Below, piece by piece: positions 23,709 to 34,092 of a stretch of 64,000 nucleotides of DNA. Made by a program: the position numbers and the translations under genes. Below the pieces are notes generated by a model. It worked only from the letters and a program-made list of their open reading frames with translations. It did no database searches and was not told where the DNA came from. Source of the DNA: Intestinirhabdus alba. GTDB taxonomy: Bacteria; Pseudomonadota; Gammaproteobacteria; Enterobacterales; Enterobacteriaceae. The stretch is from assembly GCF_009711095.1 (NCBI RefSeq), contig NZ_WMJZ01000013.1:62001-126000 (forward strand), in the 5' to 3' direction. Positions within the stretch are counted from its first letter, which is position 1; every line of letters starts with the position of its first letter.

Positions 23709-24218
23709 TTAGTGATAGAGATTTGAATGAATTTTTAGCCCGGAACGGTGTCTGGTGGCATGAGTATGGGCGCTTACCGGGCGCATAATAAATCCCATTG
23801 CATTACCCTCTTCTGCGGCCCTTGCCAGTTCTGCATGCTGCTCTTCCGTTAACTCCTCAGCCAGCCAGCCGATGACCACGCTGTAGTTACCGGTGCGCAG
23901 CGCACGTATCATTGATTCGAGCGTATGGCAGGGCGATAGCTGATTTATTTGCATCACCTTGGTTAAAGGTAACCCTACAGACTGAACCCACTCCCGGCTT
24001 AGCTTTTGCCGTGGGGTCAGCCAGAGCTGCCAGCGCGACTGCTGGCCCAATTGCTGCAGAAGGGGGAGCAGCAGCTGAGTCATCATGGGCTGATCTTCGC
24101 GATAAACCACTTCGCTAATAAGCCCGGCACAGGCGGTATTCCCGCAGGAGACGCGCGTGACCTTGCCCGCGGTGGAGGAGAATGACGAAAAACGCTTTGT
24201 GTAGCCTGAAGGATACAT
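23709..24218 (-). CDS. sulA: SOS cell-division inhibitor SulA
   Basis: Binds FtsZ and halts division during the SOS response; normally degraded by Lon. From ATG 24218 it has 169 residues, the E. coli length. The central region [19 protein letters not shown] and the C-terminal Lon-recognition tail ending HSNLYH are conserved. An in-frame TTG six bases upstream is rejected because GGAG is spaced correctly for the ATG. A perfect SOS box lies 22 bases upstream. Confidence 0.96.
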   Translation of the reverse strand: MYPSGYTKRFSSFSSTAGKVTRVSCGNTACAGLISEVVYREDQPMMTQLLLPLLQQLGQQSRWQLWLTPRQKLSREWVQSVGLPLTKVMQINQLSPCHTLESMIRALRTGNYSVVIGWLAEELTEEQHAELARAAEEGNAMGFIMRPVSAHTHATRHRSGLKIHSNLYH

Positions 24219-24239
24219 AACCAATCCAGCTCCGTGAGT

Positions 24240-24259
24240 TACTGTATGGATATACAGTA
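24240..24259 (-). promoter_or_regulatory. LexA (SOS) box of sulA
   Basis: TACTGTATGGATATACAGTA contains CTGT-N8-ACAG with the preferred flanks and fits a strong LexA operator. Confidence 0.92.
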
Positions 24260-24435
24260 CCCCTGTGGCGTATAAAGATCAACCCTATTTTCGGAAACTA
24301 TCTCGCAATTTTTATTACTCGATGCAGGAAAAATAAAATTCATCTTGCCCCTTAACACCAAGTTGCCTATTTTCGTCATTACCGGATCCGCAAAGGCAAA
24401 TCATTTATTTAATCTATGATTTTAAAGGGGGTTTT

Positions 24436-25053
24436 ATGCGAAAACGCTCCTATGACAGGATCTATAAATCGCAGGAATGTTTATCGACTCTGGGGGAAAT
24501 ACACTATCGTTCACTATTCGGCAGCTACAGTCTGACAATTGAAGACACCATCTTTGCCATGGTTGCCGATGGAGAATTATACCTCCGCGCCTGCGAGCAG
24601 AGCGTACAGTACTGTGTGAAGCACACGCCGACATGGCTCACGTTTATAAAACGTGGACGACCGGTAATTCTTAATTATTATCAGGTTGACGAAAGCCTGT
24701 GGCGCGATCGGCAGCAGCTGGTGTGCCTGTCAAAACTTTCGTTGGAAGCCGCCCGCAGAGAAAAGCATATTCGCAGCACGCAGCAGCGCCTGAAAGATCT
24801 GCCAAATATGTCATTTCATCTGGAGACATTGCTTAATGAGGCAGGAATTATGGATGTCACTACGCTGCGAATTCTGGGAGCAAAGATGTGCTGGCTGCGC
24901 CTTCGCCAGACAAAACCCCGGCTAACGGTAAAGGTGCTCTATGCGCTGGAAGGGGCTATCGCCGGTGTGCATGAAGCCGCTCTCCCGGCGGAGCGACGCC
25001 GGGAGCTTGCTCAGTGGGTTAACGTGCTGAAGCCGGAACCGGAGTGTCGGTAG
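24436..25053 (+). CDS. sxy: competence/CRP-S coactivator Sxy (TfoX)
   Basis: Cytoplasmic coactivator that, with CRP, switches on CRP-S promoters of competence-type genes. The 205 residues compare with 209 in E. coli. An N-terminal TfoX domain (LFGSYSLTIEDTIFAMV) and a C-terminal helix-hairpin-helix-like domain (LGAKMCWLRLRQTKP) are present. The 3' end overlaps the convergent yccS gene by 35 bases. An AT-rich leader of about 180 bases precedes it. No clear CRP-S site was recognised. Confidence 0.93.
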   Translation: MRKRSYDRIYKSQECLSTLGEIHYRSLFGSYSLTIEDTIFAMVADGELYLRACEQSVQYCVKHTPTWLTFIKRGRPVILNYYQVDESLWRDRQQLVCLSKLSLEAARREKHIRSTQQRLKDLPNMSFHLETLLNEAGIMDVTTLRILGAKMCWLRLRQTKPRLTVKVLYALEGAIAGVHEAALPAERRRELAQWVNVLKPEPECR

Positions 25054-27181
25054 CCGATTGGGTTATTTGCTGCTGCAGCTGCCTGATTTCAGGAAGCAGG
25101 GCGAGCAGTAGCCCAACCTGCTGCATGACCAGCGGCTCTTTACCAACGGCAAGCGGCTCAAAGCACAGGATTCGCTGCCTTAGATCCGTCAGCGCCTGCT
25201 GCACGCGCAGCTCATCTGCTGGCGGATGATGAAGCGCGTCATCCACATAGCAAACGGCATCGTCCAGCAGCGTCAGCGCTTCCGGGGTGGTTAGCTTTTC
25301 ACGATGTGCGCCCAGCGCTGAAATATAGCTGGTAAAAGTATGGTTAAGGCATAGTAGCCGAAAAGCGGCCTCCCGCGTTTCGGCAGTGACGTCCGGTTCG
25401 CTGGACATATTCGAAACCACCGAGGCGAATTCCGCATCGCGATGATGGGCGTCGCGACGGGCGATACGATAGGTCAGGCGGTTATCCCGCCCTTGATGAT
25501 ATTGCTCAAGGATTGCATCGAGATAGCGACAGTTGGCCTCGGTCGCCCGCGACAGCACCCGCGGCAGGTTGCGAAAACGCCAGTCCGGCCAGATAAAACT
25601 CACCGCCGCCCAGGCAATAGCGCAGCCGATCAGCGTATCAATGATGCGTGGTAACGCCACCTCAAATCCTTCGCCAAGCAGATTAAAACAAAGCAGCACC
25701 AGCAGAGTAATAAACAGGGTGGCGTGGGCATACTGCACGTTACGGAAGGCGAAGAACAGAACCCCGGTAATAACCAGCAGTACGAGCTGCCCTTCGAGCG
25801 AAGGTACGAACCACAGCACGGGCAGCCCCACGGCGATGCCCAACAGCGTGCCGACTATCCTTAGCGTCAACCGATGGCGAGTCGCGTTATAGTTGGGCTG
25901 GCAGACAAACAGGCTGGTCAGCAGGATCCAGTAGCCGTGCTGCATTCCGGTCACCTGGATCAGCGCGTAGCCCACGCACAGTACCAGCGACATCCTTATC
26001 GCGTGCCGAAAAAGCGCGGACTCCGGCGTTAAGTTGCGGCTTAACCGCAGCCAGATATCGCTAAACCCGTGGAGGTTGTCGTCGGAAAGCTGGCTTTCCG
26101 TCTCGCTGCGCGGCATGGCCTGCGCCTGTTCGGATTCAATGGTCGCCAGCTGCGCGTCGATAGCCCGCAGGTTGGCGAGCAGAAAGCCCAGGGTTTTCAG
26201 CAGATCGTCGGGCGCGCCGTCGGTACGCATGCGTTCCAGGGCGGCGTCCAGCCGGGCGAAGGCGCGCTCAAAGTGCGGATCGTGCTGATAGGGGGTCAGC
26301 AGCAGGATACAGCGGGAAAGATGCAAACAGGCCTGGCCCTGCATCGACATTAGCCGCTGAAAGCGAAACATTAGATCGCTATGGCGAAAGCGTTCCCGCA
26401 GCGTCTGATACTGAATATGAGAGGAGCTGGCACGCTCATGGATATCCTGAGCAACAAAGTAATAGTGCAGCGTCCGGCGGGTTCCGCGCTGCCCGCGATC
26501 TCCCCGCAGGCGGGTCAGAAGCGAGCTCTTTGTCTGATTCAGCGTCGCCACCAGCTGGCCGTTAGCCAGCGCGAGATCGTACAGCGGTGCCTGACTTTCG
26601 TCTTCGATATCCGGATCGAACAGCCGCGATTTAAGCTCAAGATAGCGGGCCAGCTGTTCGTAGCTGCGCGCCAGGTTATCCTGTAGCGGGCGGATCGGAA
26701 ACAGCAGATGGCCAATTAGCGTCAGCAGGTTGTACCAGATAGCGCCAGCCAGCAGCAGCAGCGGCTGTTGATACCACTGCTCGTAAAGCGAGGTGCCGAG
26801 CATGGTGTAGATGGCGATCAGCAGCGCGCCGAAGGCGATGGTGGCGTAGCGCTGCCCCAGACCGCCGAGCAGGATAAAACCGCTGGTAGACAACGTAAGC
26901 CCGATGGCGAACAGCCAGGGCCACGGAAACAGCAGCTCGACCGACGCGGAAGCGATAAAAAAACAGATCAGGGTGATTATCAGGTTGCGCAGCCGGCCCG
27001 TCAGACGATCGTCAAGGTCGGTCAGGGCGGCGGCTACCATTCCCAGGGTCAGCGGAATGGTCAGCTTAACGTCACCCAGCCACCAGGGCAGTGCGGTGGT
27101 GCCGCAGAGCGCGATAAAGATCCGCACGTAGTAAAGCCATGTGCTGTTCCAGGTATAGCAACGAAGCAGAGGGCTAAGCAT
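25019..27181 (-). CDS. yccS: inner membrane protein YccS (FUSC family)
   Basis: Integral membrane protein of unknown function related to aromatic-acid efflux pumps of the AaeB/FUSC type. Its 720 residues compare with about 717 in E. coli. One block of membrane helices lies near the N-terminus (about residues 15-165) and a second near 395-530, with cytoplasmic domains after each. It follows yccF with a 19-base gap, so the two form an operon. Its last 35 bases overlap sxy on the other strand. Confidence 0.93.
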   Translation of the reverse strand: MLSPLLRCYTWNSTWLYYVRIFIALCGTTALPWWLGDVKLTIPLTLGMVAAALTDLDDRLTGRLRNLIITLICFFIASASVELLFPWPWLFAIGLTLSTSGFILLGGLGQRYATIAFGALLIAIYTMLGTSLYEQWYQQPLLLLAGAIWYNLLTLIGHLLFPIRPLQDNLARSYEQLARYLELKSRLFDPDIEDESQAPLYDLALANGQLVATLNQTKSSLLTRLRGDRGQRGTRRTLHYYFVAQDIHERASSSHIQYQTLRERFRHSDLMFRFQRLMSMQGQACLHLSRCILLLTPYQHDPHFERAFARLDAALERMRTDGAPDDLLKTLGFLLANLRAIDAQLATIESEQAQAMPRSETESQLSDDNLHGFSDIWLRLSRNLTPESALFRHAIRMSLVLCVGYALIQVTGMQHGYWILLTSLFVCQPNYNATRHRLTLRIVGTLLGIAVGLPVLWFVPSLEGQLVLLVITGVLFFAFRNVQYAHATLFITLLVLLCFNLLGEGFEVALPRIIDTLIGCAIAWAAVSFIWPDWRFRNLPRVLSRATEANCRYLDAILEQYHQGRDNRLTYRIARRDAHHRDAEFASVVSNMSSEPDVTAETREAAFRLLCLNHTFTSYISALGAHREKLTTPEALTLLDDAVCYVDDALHHPPADELRVQQALTDLRQRILCFEPLAVGKEPLVMQQVGLLLALLPEIRQLQQQITQSATDTPVPASAR

Positions 27182-27200
27182 ACAGAACTTTCCGCCCCGG

Positions 27201-27647
27201 TTACTGAAAGCGGGTGCGGGCGCTGGCTTCGCGCGCCGCCCGCGCGGTTTCTACGGAAACAACGCGACGGCCGACCGGCCACAGGGCGATCGCGGCGATT
27301 TTAAAATTGGCGATGCCTACCGGAATGCCGATTATTGTAAAGCACTGGGCAATGCCAGAGGCAATATGCATCAGGCAGAGCCACCAGCCAAACAGCACCA
27401 GCCAAAAAATGTTAAGCAGCGTCCCGCCGGTGTTTAACAGCGTATTTCTGCCTGCCGGATTAAGTTCGTCGACGTGAACGGCCTCATTACCGTAAGGCAG
27501 CAGCGACAGCTTAGTAATCTCCCAACAGGAGCGGGTCAGCGGCAGGGTAAAGATAAGCACAATGCTGATTAGCGTCGCCAGCAGCCAGCAGAAGGTGGTG
27601 GCAAAGCCGCCGAGCACGAAATTTAAAATATTCAGTACGGTACGCAT
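27201..27647 (-). CDS. yccF: inner membrane protein YccF
   Basis: Small membrane protein of 148 residues, as in E. coli, with two YccF domains each containing hydrophobic helices (about residues 8-35 and 70-120). Function is unknown. It is the first gene of the yccF-yccS unit. The motif FGWWLCLMH and the segment GIPVGIANFK are typical of the family. Confidence 0.93.
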   Translation of the reverse strand: MRTVLNILNFVLGGFATTFCWLLATLISIVLIFTLPLTRSCWEITKLSLLPYGNEAVHVDELNPAGRNTLLNTGGTLLNIFWLVLFGWWLCLMHIASGIAQCFTIIGIPVGIANFKIAAIALWPVGRRVVSVETARAAREASARTRFQ

Positions 27648-27770
27648 AGGTCTCCGGTAAACGCCATTTTTCTGTCATAGCTGGCAATTGTAACGTTTTT
27701 TGGGGCTGGAGCACGTTTTCTCTGGCGGGTACACTGAGCAGCAAATTCTTACGTCTGGATCGGCTGCGAT

Positions 27771-29825
27771 ATGGAACTGAAAGCAACGTCACTTGGAAAA
27801 CGCCTGGCGCAACACCCCTACGACAGGGCCGCCATTCTTCATGCCGGCGTGAAGGTCTCAGGTGATAGCCATGAATATCTTATTCCTTTCAATCAGCTGC
27901 TGGCGATTCATTGCAAGCGTGGCCTGGTGTGGGGAGAGCTGGAATTCGTGCTGCCCGATGAAAAAGTCGTTCGCCTCCATGGTATCGAGTGGGCGGAAAC
28001 ACAGCGCTTTTATCATCAGCTCAACGCTCGCTGGCAGCAGTGGAGCCAGGAGATGAGCGAGATCGCGGCCGGGGTGCTGCAGGAGCAGGTTGCGGCTATT
28101 GCCGCCCGCACCGGCGAAAACCGCTGGCTGACCCGCGAGCAGACGGCGGGCCTGCAGCAGCAGATTGAGCGCGCGTTTGAGGCACTGCCGCTGCCGCTCG
28201 ATCGGCTGGAGGAGTTTGACCACTGCCGCGAGGCGTTAGCGCAGTGTCAGGCGTGGCTGAAGGATATCGAAGCTTGCCGACTAAAACATAACCAGGCCTA
28301 TACCGGGGCGATGCTCGAAGAGTACGCCGCGTTCTTCCAGCAAATTGAGTCTTCGCCGCTTAACCCTTCTCAGGCCAGGGCGGTGGTCAACGGCGAACGA
28401 TCGCTGCTGGTGCTGGCAGGCGCGGGAAGCGGCAAAACCTCAGTGCTCGTGGCGCGTGCCGGATGGCTGCTGGCCCGGGGAGAAGCCGCGGCCGATCAGA
28501 TCCTGCTGCTGGCGTTTGGCCGCAGGGCGGCGCAGGAGATGGACGAACGCATCCGTGAGCGGCTGCATACTGAAGAGATTACCGCACGAACCTTCCACTC
28601 GCTGGCGCTTTATATTATTCAGCAGGGCAGTAAAAAGGCTCCGGTTATCACCCGGCTGGAGAACGACACCGCCGGGCGGCATAAGCTCTTTATCACCGCC
28701 TGGCGACAGCAGTGCAGCGAGAAAAAAGCCCAGGCCAAAGGCTGGCGGCTGTGGCTGGAAGAGGAGATGCAGTGGGCAGTGCCTGGAGGTAACTTCTGGG
28801 ATGATGAAAAGCTGCAGCGCCGTCTGGCACCGCGGCTGGACCGATGGATAAGCCTGCTGCGCACGCACGGCGGGACGCAGGCGGAGACCATCGCCAGCGC
28901 GCCGGAGGCGATCCGCGATCTGTTCGGCAAGCGGGTCAGGCTGCTGGCCCCGCTGCTGAAGGCATGGAAGAGCGCGCTGAAAGCGGAGAACGCCGTCGAT
29001 TTTGCCGGTCTGATTCACCAGGCGATTAACATTCTGGAGAAAGGGCGCTTTATCAGCCCCTGGAAGCATATCCTGGTGGATGAGTTTCAGGATATTTCGC
29101 CCCAGCGCGCCGAGCTGCTGGCGGCGTTGCGTAAGCAAAACGCCCACGCCTCGCTGTTTGCCGTCGGCGATGACTGGCAGGCCATATACCGCTTCAGCGG
29201 CGCACAGCTCTCGCTGACTACCGCCTTCCACGACAGCTTTGGTGAAGGCGATCGCTGCGATCTGGATACCACCTACCGGTTTAATAGCCGGATAGGCGAA
29301 ATTGCTAACCGCTTTATTCAGCAGAACCCGCATCAGCTTGCAAAGCCGCTAAACAGCCTGACTACCGGAGACAAGAAGGCGGTGACCCTGCTGGATGAAA
29401 CCCAGCTGGATGCGCTGCTTGATAATCTTTCCGGCTACGCCGGGCCGGAGGAGCGTATTTTGCTGCTGGCGCGCTACCATCATCTGAAGCCCGCCGCCCT
29501 TGAGAAGGCGGCGACCCGCTGGCCAAAGCTGCGGCTCGATTTTATGACCATTCACGCCAGCAAGGGCCAGCAGGCGGACTATGTGATTATTCTGGGATTA
29601 CGGGAAGGAGAGGACGGTTTCCCGGCCTCCGCACGTGAATCCGTTATGGAGGAGGCGCTGCTTCCCCCGGCGGAGGATTTCCCGGACGCAGAGGAGCGAA
29701 GGCTGCTCTACGTGGCCCTGACGCGCGCACGGCATCGGGTATGGCTGCTGTTTAACAAGGCTAACCCGTCGCGTTTTGTGGAGGTGCTTAAGGCGCTGGA
29801 CGTGCCGACGGCGAGAAAGCCCTGA
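27771..29825 (+). CDS. helD: DNA helicase IV
   Basis: Superfamily 1 DNA helicase that unwinds 3'-5'. It has 684 residues, as in E. coli. The Walker A motif LAGAGSGKTSVLV is near residue 217, the Walker B box LVDEFQDISPQR near 430, and motifs GDDWQAIYRFSGA, TYRFNSRIGEIA and LLYVALTRARHRVW follow in the usual order. About 190 residues precede the helicase core, as in the family. It is monocistronic and convergent with mgsA. Confidence 0.97.
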   Translation: MELKATSLGKRLAQHPYDRAAILHAGVKVSGDSHEYLIPFNQLLAIHCKRGLVWGELEFVLPDEKVVRLHGIEWAETQRFYHQLNARWQQWSQEMSEIAAGVLQEQVAAIAARTGENRWLTREQTAGLQQQIERAFEALPLPLDRLEEFDHCREALAQCQAWLKDIEACRLKHNQAYTGAMLEEYAAFFQQIESSPLNPSQARAVVNGERSLLVLAGAGSGKTSVLVARAGWLLARGEAAADQILLLAFGRRAAQEMDERIRERLHTEEITARTFHSLALYIIQQGSKKAPVITRLENDTAGRHKLFITAWRQQCSEKKAQAKGWRLWLEEEMQWAVPGGNFWDDEKLQRRLAPRLDRWISLLRTHGGTQAETIASAPEAIRDLFGKRVRLLAPLLKAWKSALKAENAVDFAGLIHQAINILEKGRFISPWKHILVDEFQDISPQRAELLAALRKQNAHASLFAVGDDWQAIYRFSGAQLSLTTAFHDSFGEGDRCDLDTTYRFNSRIGEIANRFIQQNPHQLAKPLNSLTTGDKKAVTLLDETQLDALLDNLSGYAGPEERILLLARYHHLKPAALEKAATRWPKLRLDFMTIHASKGQQADYVIILGLREGEDGFPASARESVMEEALLPPAEDFPDAEERRLLYVALTRARHRVWLLFNKANPSRFVEVLKALDVPTARKP

Positions 29826-29829
29826 TAAA

Positions 29830-29849
29830 CAGGCGGCAGACGCCGCCTG
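29830..29849. terminator. hairpin between helD and mgsA
   Basis: CAGGCGGC / GCCGCCTG is an 8-bp stem with a 4-base loop between the convergent stops. There is no good U-tract, so termination efficiency is uncertain. Confidence 0.4.
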
Positions 29850-29854
29850 CTCGC

Positions 29855-30313
29855 TTATTTCAGACGCCCGGCCAGGTAGCGCTGATAGTCGGGGATCAGG
29901 ATCTCCACCGAGTCGTTGAAGCCCGGTGACTGAATGATAAAGTCCGCCGTGGCGACGTTGGTGGCAACCGGGATATTCCAGACCGTGGCGAGACGCAGCA
30001 GCGCCTTAACGTCCGGATCGTGCGGCACGGCGTTAAGCGGGTCCCAGAAGAAAATCAGCACGTCGATTTTGCCTTCCGAGATTAACGCGCCAACCTGCTG
30101 ATCGCCGCCCATCGGGCCGCTCAGCATCGCGGTAACGTCCATTCCCGTGGCGCGTTGAATCAGGTTTCCCGTCGTTCCCGTGGCGTAGAGCACGTGTTTT
30201 TCCAGCAGCGGCTGGTGGTGTTCCACCCAGTTCATCAGCGTCTGTTTGCAGTGATCGTGTGCAACCAGCGCAATATGTTTGCGCACTGGCAAGGTGCGAG
30301 TCGTTAGTTCCAT
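29855..30313 (-). CDS. mgsA: methylglyoxal synthase
   Basis: Converts dihydroxyacetone phosphate to methylglyoxal and phosphate, a bypass of lower glycolysis under phosphate stress. It has 152 residues, as in E. coli. The phosphate-binding segment [10 protein letters not shown], the catalytic region [11 protein letters not shown] and the motif [17 protein letters not shown] are intact. The homohexamer is cytoplasmic. Confidence 0.97.
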   Translation of the reverse strand: MELTTRTLPVRKHIALVAHDHCKQTLMNWVEHHQPLLEKHVLYATGTTGNLIQRATGMDVTAMLSGPMGGDQQVGALISEGKIDVLIFFWDPLNAVPHDPDVKALLRLATVWNIPVATNVATADFIIQSPGFNDSVEILIPDYQRYLAGRLK

Positions 30314-30405
30314 ATTTCCGTTCCGTAGTTAATCCTGCTACAGAGTACTGCAAGTGCCCGGTGCTGCAAGAGAAAGAGGCGAAAAATGTCTTCTGGCGTC
30401 GGATA

Positions 30406-31068
30406 TTATGAGGGAGGTTGCTTCTGCGCCCACCGTAAAAAATGATTGCGCGTCTGCGGGTCAGCCTGCTGAAACCAGTATTTTAACCGCTGTTCCGTTA
30501 GCGTCTGCGACTGTGGCGGTATCGCGTTCAGTTCGGAAATTCCAGAGAGCAGGGCGCTGTCATCGGCCATCGTCGTGGCGAACTGCGACAGCGAGGCGCG
30601 TTTTGCCGCTTTGTTGTAGCGTTCCGTCTCGTTTTCATAATCGATCGCCTTTGCGGCAGAGGTGATGGCGAGAATATCGAGCTTTACCGGAATGGGCATG
30701 GCATCGCCATCGAGCAGCGCGAGGCGCGGTGCGGCGTCAAAGTGGCTGGCCTCACGCTCTGTTTCCAGCCGCGGAAGCTGAAAATTGACCTTAGTCGTTC
30801 GCCGGGTATCGAAGCTTACCACCAGCGGCGGTGAAATATAGAACCGCTCTTCGTTACCTGCGAGGCGAACCGTTTTTTCAACCCGCAGCACCAGCTGGTG
30901 CGGGCCGTTCTCCAGTTCGATACTCTCTGCACCACGCAGCAGTGAACTGGAAACTTTTTTGCCGTCCAGCACCAGCAGAACGATGTCGCTGGAGAGGCGG
31001 AGCGTGGTGGCAGCGACGGTTACCGGCAAACACAACGCAATTAATATTGTAACAACGCCGGCTTTCAT
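30406..31068 (-). CDS. yccT: periplasmic DUF2057 protein YccT (CsgI)
   Basis: Secreted protein reported in E. coli as an inhibitor of curli formation. From ATG 31068 it has 220 residues, the E. coli length, and starts with a signal peptide ([20 protein letters not shown]). An upstream in-frame start would add 14 residues in front of the signal peptide and lies ahead of the AGGAGAATCCT ribosome-binding site, so it is rejected. Confidence 0.93.
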   Translation of the reverse strand: MKAGVVTILIALCLPVTVAATTLRLSSDIVLLVLDGKKVSSSLLRGAESIELENGPHQLVLRVEKTVRLAGNEERFYISPPLVVSFDTRRTTKVNFQLPRLETEREASHFDAAPRLALLDGDAMPIPVKLDILAITSAAKAIDYENETERYNKAAKRASLSQFATTMADDSALLSGISELNAIPPQSQTLTEQRLKYWFQQADPQTRNHFLRWAQKQPPS

Positions 31069-31240
31069 AGGATTCTCCTGTCCAAAGGCTGCCTGCCAAA
31101 GATGTATCAAAATTTTTCGACAATAATATTTAATAACATATAGACCTGTTTTTTAGTTTTGCCCTCATCCGTTCATATCGTGCGAATGGTTGGGTTGTCA
31201 GGTTTGTCGTACACTTGGCAAAACAGCCTGGAGAAAGAGT

Positions 31241-31660
31241 ATGAAAGAGTCTGAAATCGCCGATATTTTAATCTCCACCAGGACCATTGCGCTGGTTGGG
31301 GCCAGCGATAAACCCGATCGTCCCAGCTATCGGGTAATGAAATATTTACTCGAACAGGGCTATAAGGTGATTCCGGTCGCGCCGAAGGTGGCGGGAACCA
31401 CGCTGCTTGGCCAGCAGGGCTACGCAACGCTGGCCGAGGTGCCGGAAAAGATCGATATGGTAGATGTGTTTCGTAATTCAGAGGCGGCATGGAGCGTGGC
31501 GCAGGAAGCTATCGCCGTTGGTGCGAAGACGCTGTGGCTGCAGCTGGGGGTCATTAATGAACAGGCGGCGGTGCTGGCGCGCGAGGCGGGTCTCAATGTG
31601 GTGATGGACCGCTGCCCGGCGATAGAGATCCCACGCCTGGTGAAGCCGGCAAAAAAATAG
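31241..31660 (+). CDS. yccU: CoA-binding domain protein YccU
   Basis: Cytoplasmic Rossmann-fold protein of the CoA-binding family, function unknown. From ATG 31241 (RBS GGAGAAAGAGT) it has 139 residues. The nucleotide-binding loop [15 protein letters not shown] and the segment [11 protein letters not shown] are typical. An in-frame upstream start at 31190 lacks a ribosome-binding site and adds unrelated residues. BIME repeats follow. Confidence 0.93.
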   Translation: MKESEIADILISTRTIALVGASDKPDRPSYRVMKYLLEQGYKVIPVAPKVAGTTLLGQQGYATLAEVPEKIDMVDVFRNSEAAWSVAQEAIAVGAKTLWLQLGVINEQAAVLAREAGLNVVMDRCPAIEIPRLVKPAKK

Positions 31661-31728
31661 CGCCGGATAGCGAGGGTGTATCCGGCCTGACGTTACAGAA
31701 AGCGGCCGGATAAGCCATCCGGCCGGCG
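31660..31728. repeat. BIME: two REP elements
   Basis: Between convergent yccU and hspQ lie two REP-type palindromes: GCCGGATAGCGAGG...TATCCGGC (31662-31686) and GGCCGGATAAGCCATCCGGCC (in part; about 31702-31724). The GCCGGAT...ATCCGGC cores identify them. They may also end transcription from both sides. Confidence 0.8.
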
Positions 31729-31733
31729 AAGGC

Positions 31734-32078
<345 letters not shown>

Positions 32079-32080
32079 TT

Positions 32081-32108
32081 ATATAGGGATGGAACTCCCG
32101 TTTTCAAG
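32081..32108 (-). promoter_or_regulatory. sigma-32 promoter of hspQ
   Basis: On the minus strand CTTGAAA (32102-32108) is followed 13 bases later by CCCTATAT (32081-32088). This matches the heat-shock consensus CTTGAAA-N11-16-CCCCATNT closely. The -35 element abuts the rlmI stop codon. Confidence 0.8.
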
Positions 32109-33299
32109 TCACATGACGCGACAGGCAAATCCTTTCAGATACAGCCCTTCCGGGTAGGTGGCGATTACCGGGTGATCGGCGGCCTGACGGAACTGCTCTA
32201 TAAATTGTACATCACGACCGGCGTCGACAGCGGCGTCGGCGATGATTTTCTGAAATAAGTCGGTGGTCATCAGGCCCGAGCAGGAGAAGGTCAGCAGTAC
32301 GCCGCCGGGGTTCAGCAGCTGGATCGCCAGCATATTGATATCCTTATAGCCGCGGCAGGCGCTCATCAGCTGGCTCTTATTCTCCACGAACTTTGGCGGG
32401 TCCATGACGATAACGTCAAATTTCTCGCCGCTGTCGCGATAGGCGCGCAGCGCTTTGAAAACATCGTCGCGAACGAATTCGGCCCTGCTTAAATCAAGCT
32501 GGTTCAGCGCAACGTTTTGTCTGGCAATATCCAGCGCTTCCTGAGAGGTATCAATGTTGACCACCTGGCGGCACCCGCCCAGCAGCGCTGAAACGGCGAA
32601 GCCGCCGGTATAGGAAAAGCAGTTGAGCACCCGCCGATCCGCCACATAGCGGCGGACCGCCAGCCGGCTGTCGCGCTGATCGAGATAATAGCCGGTCTTA
32701 TGGCCGCTTTTAATATCCACCAGCAGCTTCATACCGTGCTCGGTAATGGGCAGCAGAGCGGGCGGAAGCTCGCCCGTCACCGCTCCCTGGGTCAGTGCCA
32801 TTCCCTCTTTTTTCCGTACCGCCACGTCGCTGCGATCGTAAATCGCGCATTCCGGATAAAGAGACTGCAGTGCGCTAATCAGCGGCGCACGCTGATACTC
32901 CGCCCCGGCGCTGAGCAGCTGCAGCACAAGGAAACTGCCGAAGCGGTCAATGGTCACGCCCGGCAGGCCGTCGGATTCCCCGGCGATCAGGCGATAGCTG
33001 TCCAGCCCGTCCTGACTTGCCAGCCAGTCGCGCCACCGCTGCGCCTGCTGCAGGCGGCGGGTAAAGAAGGCGATATCAATGGATTCCGATGGCTCGAAGC
33101 TCCAGACGCGCGCGCGGATCTGCGAAGCCGGCGAGTAAGCGCCACGCGCTAACCACTTGCCCTGATGATCGACAATATCGATGGTTTCACCAGGGCTGGC
33201 TTTGCCTTCCATACGTGCAACGGCACCGGAAAAGACCCACGGATGGCGGCGAAGTAATGACTTTTCACGCCCTTTGGCTAACACTAAACGTACACTCAT
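32109..33299 (-). CDS. rlmI: 23S rRNA m5C1962 methyltransferase RlmI
   Basis: SAM-dependent enzyme that makes 5-methylcytosine 1962 in 23S rRNA. The 396 residues equal the E. coli length. An N-terminal PUA domain (about 1-80) is followed by a linker and a Rossmann methyltransferase with [17 protein letters not shown], the catalytic-site motif [11 protein letters not shown] and the cysteine of LTFSCSG. The gene ends directly against the hspQ promoter. Confidence 0.97.
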   Translation of the reverse strand: MSVRLVLAKGREKSLLRRHPWVFSGAVARMEGKASPGETIDIVDHQGKWLARGAYSPASQIRARVWSFEPSESIDIAFFTRRLQQAQRWRDWLASQDGLDSYRLIAGESDGLPGVTIDRFGSFLVLQLLSAGAEYQRAPLISALQSLYPECAIYDRSDVAVRKKEGMALTQGAVTGELPPALLPITEHGMKLLVDIKSGHKTGYYLDQRDSRLAVRRYVADRRVLNCFSYTGGFAVSALLGGCRQVVNIDTSQEALDIARQNVALNQLDLSRAEFVRDDVFKALRAYRDSGEKFDVIVMDPPKFVENKSQLMSACRGYKDINMLAIQLLNPGGVLLTFSCSGLMTTDLFQKIIADAAVDAGRDVQFIEQFRQAADHPVIATYPEGLYLKGFACRVM

Positions 33300-33394
33300 A
33301 ATTTGTTATTCTGTCGCTTCAAAGAAATGGGCGTCATTGTCCTGAGTTTTACGCGGGTTTGCAACGCGCCCCGGAGTATTTAAGGAGAACGGCG

Positions 33395-33676
33395 ATGTCG
33401 AACGTTTGTATCATAGCCTGGGTATATGGCCGGGTTCAGGGGGTGGGATTTCGCTACACCACGCGGCAGGAAGCGCAAAGGCTTGGGTTGACCGGTTACG
33501 CAAAGAACAGGGACGACGGCAGCGTGGAGGTGGTGGCCTGCGGCGAAGCGGAGCGGGTGAAGATGCTGTTGGCATGGCTGAAAGAGGGCGGGCCGCGTTC
33601 GGCCAGGGTGGACCGGGTTCTCAGTGAACCGTATCGCCCTGGCGAGGAGTTAAATGATTTTAGTATTCGCTATTAA
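33395..33676 (+). CDS. acyP: acylphosphatase
   Basis: Hydrolyses acyl phosphates in the cytoplasm. From ATG 33395 (RBS AAGGAG) it has 93 residues. The phosphate-binding loop [10 protein letters not shown] holds the catalytic arginine and the segment [13 protein letters not shown] the catalytic asparagine. An upstream in-frame start adds 12 unrelated residues. It overlaps the convergent tusE by 4 bases. Confidence 0.95.
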   Translation: MSNVCIIAWVYGRVQGVGFRYTTRQEAQRLGLTGYAKNRDDGSVEVVACGEAERVKMLLAWLKEGGPRSARVDRVLSEPYRPGEELNDFSIRY

Positions 33677-34002
33677 ATACATTTCACCGGCTTAGGCAGG
33701 CCGGCGATTTTGGTAGCCTGTTTGGCCGGGCCTTTTGGAAACAGGCGATACAGATAACGGCTGTTGCCTTTCTCTTCACCGAATCGGTTAGCCATCGCTT
33801 TTACCAGCATACGAATAGCGGGGGAGGTGTTAAATTCCAGATAGAAGTCGCGTACAAAACGCACCACCTCCCAGTGCTCCGCAGAGAGCGTAATTCCTTC
33901 CTTATCCGCAATGGCGATCGCCATCGGTTCGCTCCACAGCGTGGAGTCCTGCAGATAGCCTTCGCTATCGGTTTCGATTTCTTTACCTTCAAAAATCAGC
34001 AT
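33673..34002 (-). CDS. tusE: sulfur transfer protein TusE
   Basis: Accepts persulfide sulfur from TusBCD and passes it to MnmA for 2-thiouridine in tRNA. It has 109 residues, as in E. coli (DsrC family). The penultimate-position cysteine in PKPVKCI, which carries the persulfide, is present. It is convergent with acyP and upstream of the yccA terminator. Confidence 0.96.
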   Translation of the reverse strand: MLIFEGKEIETDSEGYLQDSTLWSEPMAIAIADKEGITLSAEHWEVVRFVRDFYLEFNTSPAIRMLVKAMANRFGEEKGNSRYLYRLFPKGPAKQATKIAGLPKPVKCI

Positions 34003-34041
34003 AACGTTTCACTGCCTTAATCAAACGGCCGTCAGTTTAGC

Positions 34042-34070
34042 AAAAAATAAAGCCCCGCATAAGCGGGGCC
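34042..34070 (-). terminator. yccA terminator
   Basis: The stem GCCCCGC / GCGGGGC with a short loop is followed on the minus strand by TTTATTTTTTG, 23 bases past the yccA stop. Confidence 0.85.
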
Positions 34071-34092
34071 GGAATAGCAGAGGTGCGAGGCG